DNA from: Rhodopirellula sp.
GTDB lineage: Bacteria > Planctomycetota > Planctomycetia > Pirellulales > Thermoguttaceae
Assembly: GCA_012728855.1 (NCBI GenBank)
Contig: JAAYEH010000003.1
Coordinates: 1-63,931, forward strand
Direction of reading: 5' to 3'
DNA: 63,931 bases
Shown: positions 35,165-43,388 of the stretch, piece by piece
Layout: each line of letters begins with the position of its first letter
Position numbering within the stretch: position 1 is the first letter of the stretch
Translations under genes and position numbers: made by a program
Notes under the pieces: model-generated
The model's input: the letters and a program-made list of their open reading frames with translations, nothing else
Database searches by the model: none
What the model was told of the DNA's origin: nothing

Positions 35165-37005
35165 GACCGCGTCGATTTGCCGAAGAATGGACGATGCCCG
35201 GCCTGCCCCGACGATGGTTGCCTCTGGCGGTGGCTTGCTGCGTGTGGCTCGGCGGCGCCCGGGTCGGAAGGTGCGAAGTCGCTCCGGCGGTGCTCGAAGC
35301 CCAGGCGCAGCGGGTGGCGGTGATGGCCCAAGCAAAGGACGCCGTCGTGGCGATCTTCTCGGCGGACGGGGGCGGCGGCGGGTCGGGCGTGGTGATTTCC
35401 TCCGACGGCTATGCGCTGAGCAATTTTCATGTGGTTAAGCCGTGCGGTCAGGCGATGAAGTGTGGCATGGCGGACGGGGAGGTCTACGATGCCGTCATTG
35501 TCGGCATCGATCCGACCGGGGACGTGGCGCTGATCAAGCTTTTCGGCCGCGACGATTTCCCCGCGGCCGAGATGGCCGATAGCGATGCCGCGGAGGTCGG
35601 CGATTGGGTTTTCGCCATGGGCAATCCGTTTCTGCTGGCCGCCGACTTCCAGCCGACGGTCACCTACGGGATCATCTCGGGGACGCACCGTTACCAGTTC
35701 CCGTCCGGGACGATTCTCGAGTATACCGACTGCATCCAGACCGACGCCTCGATCAATCCGGGCAACTCGGGCGGGCCTTTGTTCAACGACCAGGGCAAGC
35801 TGATCGGGATCAACGGCCGCGGTTCGTTCGAGAAGCGAGGGCGGGTCAACGTGGGGGTCGGCTATGCGATCTCCATCAACCAGATCAGGAACTTTCTCGG
35901 ATATCTGCACAGCGGTCGGATCGTCGACCATGCCACGCTCGGTGCCGTGGTCGGATTCGACGGCGAGGGACGGGTTGTGGTGACGGACATACTCGATCAG
36001 TCCGACGCCTTCCGCCGCGGGCTTCGCTACGACGACGAAATCGTCCGGTTCGGCGACCGGCCGATCTGGACCCCCAACGGTTTCAAGAACGTCCTCGGGA
36101 TTTTTCCGCGAGGCTGGCGGGTGCCGCTGAGCTACCGCCGCGACGGCCGGCGCTACGACATCCTGGTGCGACTCGCCGGTGTCCACTCGCCCGGCGAATT
36201 GCTGGAAAAGACCGAAGGCCGCCAAGAAATGCCGATGCCGATTCCGGTGCCGGGCGAAGAACCACCGTCGGAAGAAGACAAGAAGGCAAGAGGTCCGGAC
36301 AAGGAGGAGCCTCCCATTCCGGACCGGTTGCCGCACCCCGGCGGCCACGCGCCGCGGATCGTGGAGCTTCCGGAAGTCGTCAAGGAACATTTTCAACAGC
36401 GGCGCGGCTACGCAAACTACTGGTTCAATAATCTCCATCGCGACCGGGTATGGAACGCCTGGAACCAGACCAGTGGCCTTTCCGGGCAGGGCGGCGAGTG
36501 GACGATTTCCGGCAGCCTGGAGGGGGGAGGCAAATACACGTTCCGGTTGACCGATCACCAAATCGCTCTTGAACTGCCCAGCCATTCGTCGAGTTGGACG
36601 GCGACGGACGAGTTAGCCACGTCGCCGGATCCTCCCGGCAGTGGCGGTCTATTTCCCGCGTTGCATCTCTGGCGGCGGTTGGCCGTGCTCGGCCCGGCCA
36701 GGTTTGGCGAGATCTATTACCTCGGCACGGCGCCGCTGGTCGGTCGGCCGGGGCTGGTCGACGTCCTCGTCGGCCTTGATGGCGGTGTCGAGGCGCGGTT
36801 CTATTTCGACCCCACTCAGGGGCACTTGCTGGCGGTCGAGATGTTTCCCGAAGACGGCGTCGATCCTTGCGAGATCTACTTCTCCGACGATCGCGAAGTC
36901 GAGGGCCGCCACCTGCCTCGGCGAATGGAGGTCCGCTTCGGCGACGAACCGTTCGCCGTATTCCCCCTGGAGCGGTTTACCTTCGAGTCCGCAGACAAGC
37001 CATAG
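35161..37005 (+). CDS. HtrA-like serine protease with PDZ domain (complete triad)
   Basis: 614 residues. A signal peptide (residues 12-38, LPLAVACCVWLGGARVGRCE) is followed by a trypsin-like domain. The triad is complete: His90 in LSNFHVVK, Asp121 in PTGDVALIK, Ser203 in INPGNSGGPLFN. A PDZ domain follows (about 260-345, VVTDILDQSDAFRRGLRYDD). After a Pro/Glu-rich linker, a 200-residue C-terminal region of unknown fold ends the protein. DegP-type enzymes degrade or chaperone misfolded envelope proteins. It is the only one of the three HtrA-like proteins here with all catalytic residues. Confidence 0.92.
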   Translation: MRPRRFAEEWTMPGLPRRWLPLAVACCVWLGGARVGRCEVAPAVLEAQAQRVAVMAQAKDAVVAIFSADGGGGGSGVVISSDGYALSNFHVVKPCGQAMKCGMADGEVYDAVIVGIDPTGDVALIKLFGRDDFPAAEMADSDAAEVGDWVFAMGNPFLLAADFQPTVTYGIISGTHRYQFPSGTILEYTDCIQTDASINPGNSGGPLFNDQGKLIGINGRGSFEKRGRVNVGVGYAISINQIRNFLGYLHSGRIVDHATLGAVVGFDGEGRVVVTDILDQSDAFRRGLRYDDEIVRFGDRPIWTPNGFKNVLGIFPRGWRVPLSYRRDGRRYDILVRLAGVHSPGELLEKTEGRQEMPMPIPVPGEEPPSEEDKKARGPDKEEPPIPDRLPHPGGHAPRIVELPEVVKEHFQQRRGYANYWFNNLHRDRVWNAWNQTSGLSGQGGEWTISGSLEGGGKYTFRLTDHQIALELPSHSSSWTATDELATSPDPPGSGGLFPALHLWRRLAVLGPARFGEIYYLGTAPLVGRPGLVDVLVGLDGGVEARFYFDPTQGHLLAVEMFPEDGVDPCEIYFSDDREVEGRHLPRRMEVRFGDEPFAVFPLERFTFESADKP

Positions 37006-37283
37006 GCGGTTTTCATGCGAAATCGTTGTGTCGTTTTGCCGTTTTTTCCAGGCTCCGCCTTGCATGTAGATGGACCCCCGCGGGCTTGCCCCGCGGGTGA
37101 ACAAGGTTTCGCAGCTAGAACGACTACCATGACGAGTGTACGCCCCCTGCCACCTCGTGTGGCAGGAGCGAAAGGTCGAGTTGCTAAGCTGGCGGCGCGG
37201 CGGCGTCCTGGGCCAGATAGTCTAGCTGGACAATCTTTCGCTCCTGCCGCACAAGGCGGCAGGGGGCGGGGAGAGGATGAGCG
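37006..37283. repeat. Intergenic palindromes between HtrA-like genes
   Basis: Two inverted repeats lie here. One has arms with CCCGCGGG around 37078-37098. The longer one (about 37142-37269) has arms CGCCCCCTGCCACC...TGGCAGGAGCGAAAG and CTTTCGCTCCTGCC...GGCGGCAGGGGGCG. No gene is present. The second arm ends just before the ribosome site of the next gene. Confidence 0.65.
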
Positions 37284-38426
37284 ATGCGCCTAGCCGCCGA
37301 ACTTTATTCACCCGCGGGACGAGCCCGCGGGGCCCTCCCAATACGTGGAACAGAATCCTCGCGGACAGAAGACTCCCGACCCCTTCTTGGTCTCATCGCC
37401 GGACTGCTGCTGCTTTGCCTGCCCCTCTGTCCCACGACGCTCGCCGCCTCTGCTCCGTCGCCTCGTCCGTCGCTCTCCGACGTCATCCGTCAGTCGCAGG
37501 CGAAAATCGTGAAGATCTACGGCGCGGGCGGCTTTCAGCAGATGGAGACCTACCAGACCGGAATGCTCGTTTCGCCGGACGGACACATCCTCACGGTCTG
37601 GAGCTACGTGCTCGATACGGATTATCTCACGATCGTCCTGGCTGATGGCCGGCGCTTCGAGGCGAAGCTACTCGGCGCCGATCCGCGCCTGGAAATCGCC
37701 GTGTTGAAAGTCGAAGAGGCCGGCCTGCCCTACTTCGACCTGGACAAAGCGAAATTGGCGGAGGCGGGCCGGCGCGTTCTTGCCTTGAGCAACCTCTTCG
37801 GGATTGCCACGGGCAACGAGCCGGCGAGCGTGCAGCAGGGAGTAATCTCCGTCAAGGCGCAACTCAACGCGCGCCGCGGCGTCTTCGAGACACCCTACGA
37901 CGGCCCCGTTTATATTCTCGACGCCGTGACCAACAATCCCGGGGCAGCGGGCGGCGCTTTGATCAGCCGCGAGGGCAGCCTGATCGGGATGCTCGGCAAG
38001 GAACTCCGCAGCGCACTGAACAACACCTGGCTCAACTACGCGTTGCCGATCGACCAGATTCGAGGTTCCGTCGAAGAGATCCGCGCCGGCAAGTTTATTG
38101 CCCGCCGCGAGGAGCCGGAGAAACGGCCCCGGCGGCCGGCGACGGCGGCCGGCATGGGATTGGTGCTGGTGCCCGACGTGGTGGAGCGAACGCCGCCGTT
38201 CGTCGATGGCGTCGTCTCGGGATCGCCGGCCGCGGAGTCCGGCATCCACGTGGACGACTTGGTGCTGTTGGTCGGCGATCGGTTGGTTCCGTCCTGCAAG
38301 GCGTTGCGCGAGGAATTGAGCCTGATCGACGAGCAGGATCCGGTCCGTTTGACCGTTCTTCGCGGGCAGGAACTATTGGAATTCATCCTTCCAGATCCCG
38401 GCACTCGAGCCAAAGTCTCGCCATGA
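37284..38426 (+). CDS. HtrA-like protein lacking the whole catalytic triad (pseudoprotease)
   Basis: 380 residues. The ATG at 37284 has GAGAGGA about 7 bases upstream. The first 36 residues come partly from intergenic repeats; the segment DSRPLLG is coded by AGACTCCCGACCCCTTCTTG, the family C repeat. No other start codon lies between this and the hydrophobic core LIAGLLLLCLPLCPTTLAAS, so the repeat must be translated to make a signal peptide. Aligned to the first HtrA-like protein, His is Ser107 (LTVWSYV), Asp is Glu137 (PRLEIAVLK) and the nucleophile is Ala222 (NNPGAAGGALI). A PDZ domain follows (VVSGSPAAESGIHVDDLVLL). Probably a binding or regulatory partner of the active protease. Confidence 0.88.
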   Translation: MRLAAELYSPAGRARGALPIRGTESSRTEDSRPLLGLIAGLLLLCLPLCPTTLAASAPSPRPSLSDVIRQSQAKIVKIYGAGGFQQMETYQTGMLVSPDGHILTVWSYVLDTDYLTIVLADGRRFEAKLLGADPRLEIAVLKVEEAGLPYFDLDKAKLAEAGRRVLALSNLFGIATGNEPASVQQGVISVKAQLNARRGVFETPYDGPVYILDAVTNNPGAAGGALISREGSLIGMLGKELRSALNNTWLNYALPIDQIRGSVEEIRAGKFIARREEPEKRPRRPATAAGMGLVLVPDVVERTPPFVDGVVSGSPAAESGIHVDDLVLLVGDRLVPSCKALREELSLIDEQDPVRLTVLRGQELLEFILPDPGTRAKVSP

Positions 38427-40441
38427 ATTGCTTCTTCGTTTCTCGGTCGATCCGGCGCGCGACGGTACTTGCCGCGGCGTTGGCCTTTGCCGTTTGGACG
38501 CCGCTTCGCGCCGCGGATCTCGATCTGATGGAAGAGAAGGCTTTCCGAGCCGCCGTGGACAACGTGGCGCCGTCGGTCGTCCGCATCGAGACGGTTGGCG
38601 GGCTGGACCGTGTTGGCGACGTGCAATTCGGACCCGGCCCGACAACGGGGTTGGTCATCGCCGAGGACGGCTATATCGTCTCCAGCGCGTTCAATTTCAT
38701 CCATCAACCCAGTTCGATCCTGATCCAATTGCCCGACCAGACCCGCAAGCCGGCCGTGGTGGTGGCCACGGATCATAACCGGATGCTGGTTCTCCTGAAG
38801 ATCGAGACGAACAAGCCGCTGCCGGTTCCCGAATCCACACCGGCGGATGAGATCCGGGTCGGCCAGTGGGCGATTGCCGTCGGTCGGACGTTCCCCGGGG
38901 AGAGGCCGAACGTGGCGGTGGGGATTGTCAGCGCGTTGGGGCGGATCTGGGGGAAGGCGATTCAAACCGATGCCGCGGTTGGCCCGAACAATTACGGCGG
39001 CCCGTTGGTCGACGTTGGCGGACGGGTCTTGGGGGTACTGATGCCGATGTCTCCCGACGGCGCGGAGGAAGTGGCCGGCTATGGCTGGTACGACTCGGGC
39101 ATTGGCTTCGCCGTGCCGCTGTCCGACATATTGGATATCTTCCCCCGGCTCAAGAAGGGCGAGGATCTCCACCCCGGCCAACTTGGGATCGGGTTGGGCA
39201 AAGATACGCTTCTCGTCGGACCGCCGCTGATTGCGACTGTCCGCCCGAACTCGCCGGCATTCAAAGCGGGCCTGAGGGCCGGCGATCGCATCGTTCGCAT
39301 CGACGACCGGGCCGTGGAGCGACGGGTGCAGTTGAAGGTCGAAATGGCCCGCCGTTATGCGGGCGATACGATCCGGCTGCTGGTGCTCCGCGGAGAGAAG
39401 CAGATCGAGTGCGAAGCGCCGCTTGTCGCCGAACTGGAGCCTTATCAGCATCCGTTTCTCGGCCTGCTGCCGATGCGAACCGCCGGCGAAAAGGGGAAGA
39501 AGACCGAGGGCGTCCCCCTCCGCTTCGTTTACCCGGACAGCCCTGCCGGTGGAGCAAGAACACAGCGAGGAGACGTCGTCGTTTCTCTCGACGGTCAGGC
39601 GGTGGCCGGCGCCGATGATCTTCGTCAACGGCTTAGCAGCAAGGCGGTCGGCGACACCGTTGCCTTGGAAATCCGATCCGGGGGCGAAACCCGAAAGATC
39701 GAGTTGCCGTTGACGAGCCAACCGGAAGGCATCCCCTCGGCGCCGCTGCCATCGGCGTACGAAAGCGGATCCGCCGCGCCAGACGACAAGCCAGTCAAGC
39801 AAGATGTGGAACAACCGGCTGCGGCAAACAAGCCGGCGATGTTCAAAATGAAACTGCCCGAGTGGGATAACGACGCTTGGGCCTATGTTCCGCCGGGCGT
39901 CCACTCACCGTGCGGGCTGGTCGTCTGGCTGCACGCGCCCGGTGGGCTGGATGAGCAATCGTTGCTCGCGCAATGGAAAGCGTCCTTGGACCAGCACGGT
40001 CTGATCCTGCTGGCGCCGAAGGCCGCCAATCCCGACCAATGGAGTATGACGGAAGTGGCGTTCGTCGAGAAGCTCATCGAGTCGTTGAAAACCAGTTATG
40101 CCGTCGATCCGCGGCGGGTCGTGTTCGCCGGAAGGCACGGGGGCGGCACACTGGCGTATCTGCTTGCCTGGCAGGATCCGCAGAAAGTTGCGGCAGTAGC
40201 TGCCGTCGATGCGCCGATGCCGGGTAGAGTCCCGGAAAATGATCCGGCCCATCGCATCGCCTTCTATGTGGCAAAAGCGGAGAAGTCCGAATACACCAAA
40301 GGGGTGGAATCGTCGATCACCCGATTGCGTGACGAGAGGTATCCGGTTACCGTAGAGGACTTAGGCAAAGATTCACGGGAATTCAGCACTGAAGAGGTGT
40401 CGCATCTCGCCCGCTGGATCGACACCTTGGACCGGATCTAG
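38423..40441 (+). CDS. HtrA-like pseudoprotease with two PDZ domains fused to an alpha/beta-hydrolase-like domain
   Basis: 672 residues, overlapping the previous gene by 4 bases (ATGA). A signal peptide precedes a trypsin-like domain in which the triad positions read Phe90 (SSAFNFI), Met121 (HNRMLVLLK) and Tyr191 (GPNNYGGPL). PDZ one (about 250-330, ATVRPNSPAFKAGLRAGDRI) and PDZ two (about 355-440, VYPDSPAGGARTQRGDVVVS) follow. The last 200 residues resemble a dienelactone-hydrolase or esterase fold (GLVVWLHAPGGLDEQ, PRRVVFAGRHGGG). There the usual G-x-S-x-G nucleophile elbow is G-R-H-G-G, with His572 in place of Ser. Both enzymatic modules thus look inactive, suggesting a scaffold or sensor role. 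Confidence 0.87.
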   Translation: MNCFFVSRSIRRATVLAAALAFAVWTPLRAADLDLMEEKAFRAAVDNVAPSVVRIETVGGLDRVGDVQFGPGPTTGLVIAEDGYIVSSAFNFIHQPSSILIQLPDQTRKPAVVVATDHNRMLVLLKIETNKPLPVPESTPADEIRVGQWAIAVGRTFPGERPNVAVGIVSALGRIWGKAIQTDAAVGPNNYGGPLVDVGGRVLGVLMPMSPDGAEEVAGYGWYDSGIGFAVPLSDILDIFPRLKKGEDLHPGQLGIGLGKDTLLVGPPLIATVRPNSPAFKAGLRAGDRIVRIDDRAVERRVQLKVEMARRYAGDTIRLLVLRGEKQIECEAPLVAELEPYQHPFLGLLPMRTAGEKGKKTEGVPLRFVYPDSPAGGARTQRGDVVVSLDGQAVAGADDLRQRLSSKAVGDTVALEIRSGGETRKIELPLTSQPEGIPSAPLPSAYESGSAAPDDKPVKQDVEQPAAANKPAMFKMKLPEWDNDAWAYVPPGVHSPCGLVVWLHAPGGLDEQSLLAQWKASLDQHGLILLAPKAANPDQWSMTEVAFVEKLIESLKTSYAVDPRRVVFAGRHGGGTLAYLLAWQDPQKVAAVAAVDAPMPGRVPENDPAHRIAFYVAKAEKSEYTKGVESSITRLRDERYPVTVEDLGKDSREFSTEEVSHLARWIDTLDRI

Positions 40442-40462
40442 CACGCGCACTTGTTGGAGATC

Positions 40463-40765
40463 ATGCGTCGTCACGCCGTTGGAATGTTTGCCCTGATGCT
40501 GCTGCTGGGCGGTGTCGCTTTCGAGATCTGGCCACCTGTGGCGAGCGGATCCCAACAACTGCAGTCTGCCTGCTGGCGCGTGGGCGCGTTGATGGCGGTC
40601 TGGTGGTTGGCTTACAAAGAGGTGATGCGGCTGCCGGCCTGGATCCTGGCCGCCATCCCGGCACTGGCCCTGACTCTGGCGATCCGCCCCCGCTGGTTTC
40701 TCATCGCCCTGCCGATCGTGATTGCCCTGCTGGTGCTCCGCCCCAGAGCACCGAAACGCCGGTAG
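40463..40765 (+). CDS. Small membrane protein at the end of the HtrA operon
   Basis: 100 residues from the ATG at 40463 (TTG codons at 40451 and 40454 are alternatives). Three hydrophobic segments: GMFALMLLLGGVAFEIWPPV, VGALMAVWWLAYKEV and ILAAIPALALTLAI with WFLIALPIVIALLVL. It starts 21 bases after the third HtrA-like gene and is probably cotranscribed. No family is recognised. Confidence 0.6.
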   Translation: MRRHAVGMFALMLLLGGVAFEIWPPVASGSQQLQSACWRVGALMAVWWLAYKEVMRLPAWILAAIPALALTLAIRPRWFLIALPIVIALLVLRPRAPKRR

Positions 40766-40903
40766 ATCCCGCTTGCCGAGCGAAACCTTGAAGCAACGGC
40801 TTCGCTCGACGCGCAAGACAGGCTGAAGCCACCACCGACGCCGAACCGTCCACAGCGATCGTGAAACCCAGGTTTCCGCTCGGCAAGCGGAACCTACTAG
40901 AAC
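40763..40903. repeat. Repeat family B, spread copy
   Basis: GTAGATCCCGCTTGCCGAGC at the left and TTTCCGCTCGGCAAGCGGAA at the right, 100 bases apart. The right arm directly abuts the secA-like fragment. Confidence 0.7.
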
Positions 40904-40960
40904 TACCCCGGCGTATCCAGATAGGGATCCTGTCTCATCCGGGCCTGCATTTTCTTTGGC
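40903..40960 (-). pseudogene. Copy of the 3' end of secA
   Basis: On the minus strand this reads KKMQARMRQDPYLDTPG followed by TAG, nearly identical to the last residues of the SecA encoded at 50509-52467 (KKMQAQMGQDPYLDTPG). The DNA similarity covers about 55 bases, with differences mostly at third codon positions, then stops. It is a vestige of a duplicated or ancestral secA 3' end. Confidence 0.75.
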
Positions 40961-40972
40961 TATTCTATTTGA

Positions 40973-41247
40973 ACAGCGCCACTTTGCGGAAGACTTCAGA
41001 TCCCAACGGCCTTGTGCCGTTGGTGAATCAGATTGACGGGCTATACAAAGCCCCGAAAAGAATCCGAATTCCCCGGCCGCGCTGCCTCCGGCAGCGGGGC
41101 CGGGGAATTCGGAACAGGAATGAATGGTCGTCGGTATTAGCTCACCAATCTCTTTCACCATCCAGGCAAGCTGGATGGGGTCACTCGTCGCATAAATTGC
41201 CTGGTAGCTATCAGTTACGACAATTCTCTTCCTCAAAGTGGCGCTGT
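40973..41247. mobile_element. MITE-like element with 21-bp terminal inverted repeats
   Basis: Ends ACAGCGCCACTTTGCGGAAG (from 40973) and the mirrored ACAGCGCCACTTTGAGGAAG (ending 41247) match at 20 of 21 positions. The 275-base element contains a perfect 15-bp palindrome (41064-41112, CCGAATTCCCCGGCC arms) and a hairpin at about 41001-41020 (CCAACGGC stem). On the minus strand a short frame starting in the right end reads RIVVTDSYQAIYATSDPIQL, then AWMVKEIGELIPTT, possibly the N-terminus of a lost protein. No transposase is present and no target duplication is clear. Confidence 0.65.
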
Positions 41248-41288
41248 CCGACTATGTTGCCCCGAATTATGGGGAATCGATAAAACGC

Positions 41289-41317
41289 TTGACTCGGATA
41301 TGGTGACCTGCTAGGCT
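41289..41317 (+). promoter_or_regulatory. Candidate promoter of the third DUF1559 gene
   Basis: TTGACT (41289-41294), 17-base spacer, TAGGCT (41312-41317), 141 bases before the start at 41458. The layout matches the site before the second DUF1559 gene. Confidence 0.55.
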
Positions 41318-41457
41318 CACCATTGGAGCGGGAAGGTGTTTTGACAATTGATGGTCGGTTCGTCGACTAGTCTTTCGTGGAATCGTCTACCCGGTTCGGT
41401 TTGCCGGGCAGATTGGGTGATTCGACCTTTTCTCTCTTCCTAGATCGGGGGTCTGCC

Positions 41458-42414
41458 ATGCGAATGACACAGCGGAAATTGGGATTTACCCTGGTGGAAT
41501 TGCTGGTGGTGATTGCGATCATCGGCATCTTGATCGCGCTGCTGCTGCCGGCCGTGCAGGCGGCGCGCGAGGCGGCTCGGCGGAGCCAATGCACGAACAA
41601 CCTCAAGCAGATCGGCTTGGCACTGCACAACTATCACGACACGCACAATGTTTTTCCGCCGGGCTACGTTGATGGCAAAGGCTGGCTGGTCACCACTTTT
41701 ATACTTCCCTACGTGGAACAGGCGAGCCTCTATGACAAGCTGAATACGCGCGACGCCATGAATTTGGCCGACGCGACGCAACTCGCTCTGGCACGCACCG
41801 TCGTGCCCGGTTACCTGTGCCCGTCTAGTCAAGAGACAGACCCCACCCAGAACACCAGGCTCGGCGTCTATAACAACGGGGCGAATCGTTATATCGCTGT
41901 GTCGAACTATTTGCCCGTTACGGGAAGTGGGGATATTCGTTGTAACAGTAAAGACATTACGTCTGGAGCGGCTGCAGCGAACGGTCTTTTCTTCGACAAC
42001 AGCAACATCAAGATGTCCCACATCACCGATGGCACTTCCAACACGTTTGCCTTTACGGAGCGGGCAACCGACCCGAAGTACACCTACTGGCGCGGAAGTG
42101 TTTGGGCTGGAGCCACAATTCAACAATGGGGTTCCAATCCCTGGTACTGCGGAACCAACGGTTACGAAGCCATTCGGTGGTTCATGGTGGCCACGCGCTA
42201 CAGTTGGTCCCTCATTAACCTAACGACGTGGGGGCACCCACCCACTAGCATGCACCCGGGAGGATGCAATTTCGTGATGGCCGATGGTTCCGTGCATTTC
42301 ATCAGCGAGACCATCGATGCAGCGAACAACGGTGATACGACTACAGCGCCTCCCAAGAGCACCTATCAGAGGCTCGGTTCTCGCAACGATGGCTTGCCCG
42401 TCAGCGAGTTCTAA
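41458..42414 (+). CDS. DUF1559 prepilin-type protein
   Basis: 318 residues from the ATG at 41458, directly followed by RMTQRKLGFTLVELLVVIAI and AREAARRSQCTNNLKQIGLA. The C-terminal signature is MHPGGCNFVMADGSVHFISE. Size is typical for the family. A lipoprotein gene follows after 125 bases, repeating the arrangement at 22447-24026. Confidence 0.94.
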   Translation: MRMTQRKLGFTLVELLVVIAIIGILIALLLPAVQAAREAARRSQCTNNLKQIGLALHNYHDTHNVFPPGYVDGKGWLVTTFILPYVEQASLYDKLNTRDAMNLADATQLALARTVVPGYLCPSSQETDPTQNTRLGVYNNGANRYIAVSNYLPVTGSGDIRCNSKDITSGAAAANGLFFDNSNIKMSHITDGTSNTFAFTERATDPKYTYWRGSVWAGATIQQWGSNPWYCGTNGYEAIRWFMVATRYSWSLINLTTWGHPPTSMHPGGCNFVMADGSVHFISETIDAANNGDTTTAPPKSTYQRLGSRNDGLPVSEF

Positions 42415-42539
42415 CTCGGAATCCGCTTGGCTTGGCGTCTGATGTTCAGAGTGCATCTGTTGGACTATGAGTGTTTCTCCATGCCCGCGACGGCCAAACC
42501 AGCCTCGCGGGCGATATTTTTCCCCAGGAGTCTAGCCCG

Positions 42540-42983
42540 ATGCCCCGTTTCCTTTCCTCGCCTGTCCGCGCCTACGGTATCGCACCCTTTCCCGTGATTG
42601 TCGCGTTGTTCGTGATCCTGATCGGTATGGTTTTGCTTCCGGGCTGCGGAGGCAGCGGCAATACGCCTGAACTCGGTACGGTTGAGGGCGTGGTGACGCT
42701 CGACGGAAAACCCCTGCCCGAAGCGCAGGTGGACTTCATCCCGGCGTCGGGCCGGCCTTCCATGGCGGAGACGGACGCGGGCGGCAAGTACCGCTTGCAG
42801 TACACGGCAGATAACGCGGGCGCCATAGTCGGGCCGCACACCGTGAAGATCCACACGGCGGTGGATGGCCGCGTCGATCGCCAGGAGGAACTCGTGCCCC
42901 CGCGGTATCATGCCGATACCGAATTGAAGGCCGACGTCAAGGCAGGCAGCAACGAGATCAATTTCGATCTGACATCGAATTAG
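42540..42983 (+). CDS. Lipoprotein with carboxypeptidase-regulatory-like fold
   Basis: 147 residues from the ATG at 42540, with AGGAG at 42525-42529. The signal peptide APFPVIVALFVILIGMVLLP ends in lipobox LPGC. The body TVEGVVTLDGKPLPEAQVDF, ETDAGGKYRLQY and HTVKIHTAVDGR matches the lipoprotein at 23559-24026 in pattern and ends EINFDLTSN, like its counterpart. Downstream are two plus-strand terminators. Confidence 0.87.
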   Translation: MPRFLSSPVRAYGIAPFPVIVALFVILIGMVLLPGCGGSGNTPELGTVEGVVTLDGKPLPEAQVDFIPASGRPSMAETDAGGKYRLQYTADNAGAIVGPHTVKIHTAVDGRVDRQEELVPPRYHADTELKADVKAGSNEINFDLTSN

Positions 42984-43018
42984 GCGAGCGGCAGAAAGAA
43001 ATCTACCCGCTCGGACGT

Positions 43019-43074
43019 AGCCTGACTCTCCGAGTCGGGGCTTTGCAACCAGACCCGACTCGGAGAGTCAGGCT
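43019..43074. repeat. REP-like palindrome (family D)
   Basis: Arms 43019-43039 and 43054-43074 are exact 21-base complements with core CCTGACTCTCCGAGTCGGG. The adjoining GGCCGCGCCAAAGTTGG is repeated inverted at about 43629-43650, next to a half arm AGAGTCAGGCTAC. Confidence 0.85.
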
Positions 43075-43144
43075 CGGCCGCGCCAAAGTTGGTATTGATT
43101 TAGATCTCGGGGCAGGAGATGTCCGGGAGATGTTGATTCAGGGC

Positions 43145-43167
43145 AACCCCGTTCCACGGGGTTTTTT
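43145..43167 (+). terminator. Rho-independent-type terminator 1
   Basis: Stem AACCCCGT/ACGGGGTT with a 3-base loop and six T residues, on the plus strand 162 bases after the lipoprotein gene. Confidence 0.8.
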
Positions 43168-43237
43168 CCGCGAAAGCGGTGCAGCCCCGGGTTTGCAACC
43201 CGGGGGCGGGGAACGCCGGCACACGTTCATTCAAAGC

Positions 43238-43260
43238 AACCCCGTTGCACGGGGTTTTTT
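43238..43260 (+). terminator. Rho-independent-type terminator 2
   Basis: Same stem AACCCCGT/ACGGGGTT, loop TGC, six T residues. A near copy of terminator 1, 93 bases further on. Confidence 0.8.
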
Positions 43261-43364
43261 CTTCAGCTTGAGTTCTCCTGACGCACCGAACCGTTCCGCC
43301 GACCAGCGCCGGTCCAAACGGCCGACGATGAGTCCGACCGCAGCCAAACAACGGCTCAAGCCGA

Positions 43365-43388
43365 AGAAAAAGCCCGTAGAACGGGCTT
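43365..43388 (-). terminator. Rho-independent-type terminator for the minus-strand operon
   Basis: Stem AAGCCCGT/ACGGGCTT with loop AGA; on the minus strand it is followed by TTTTTCTTC. It faces the two plus-strand terminators and would stop transcripts from the gene ending at 43693. Confidence 0.7.

Noticed and set aside
33968..36585. Two long minus-strand frames over the NPCBM and HtrA-like genes
   Set aside because: The plus strand has signal peptides, a complete serine-protease triad and a coupled ATGA overlap; the minus frames have no recognisable sequence.
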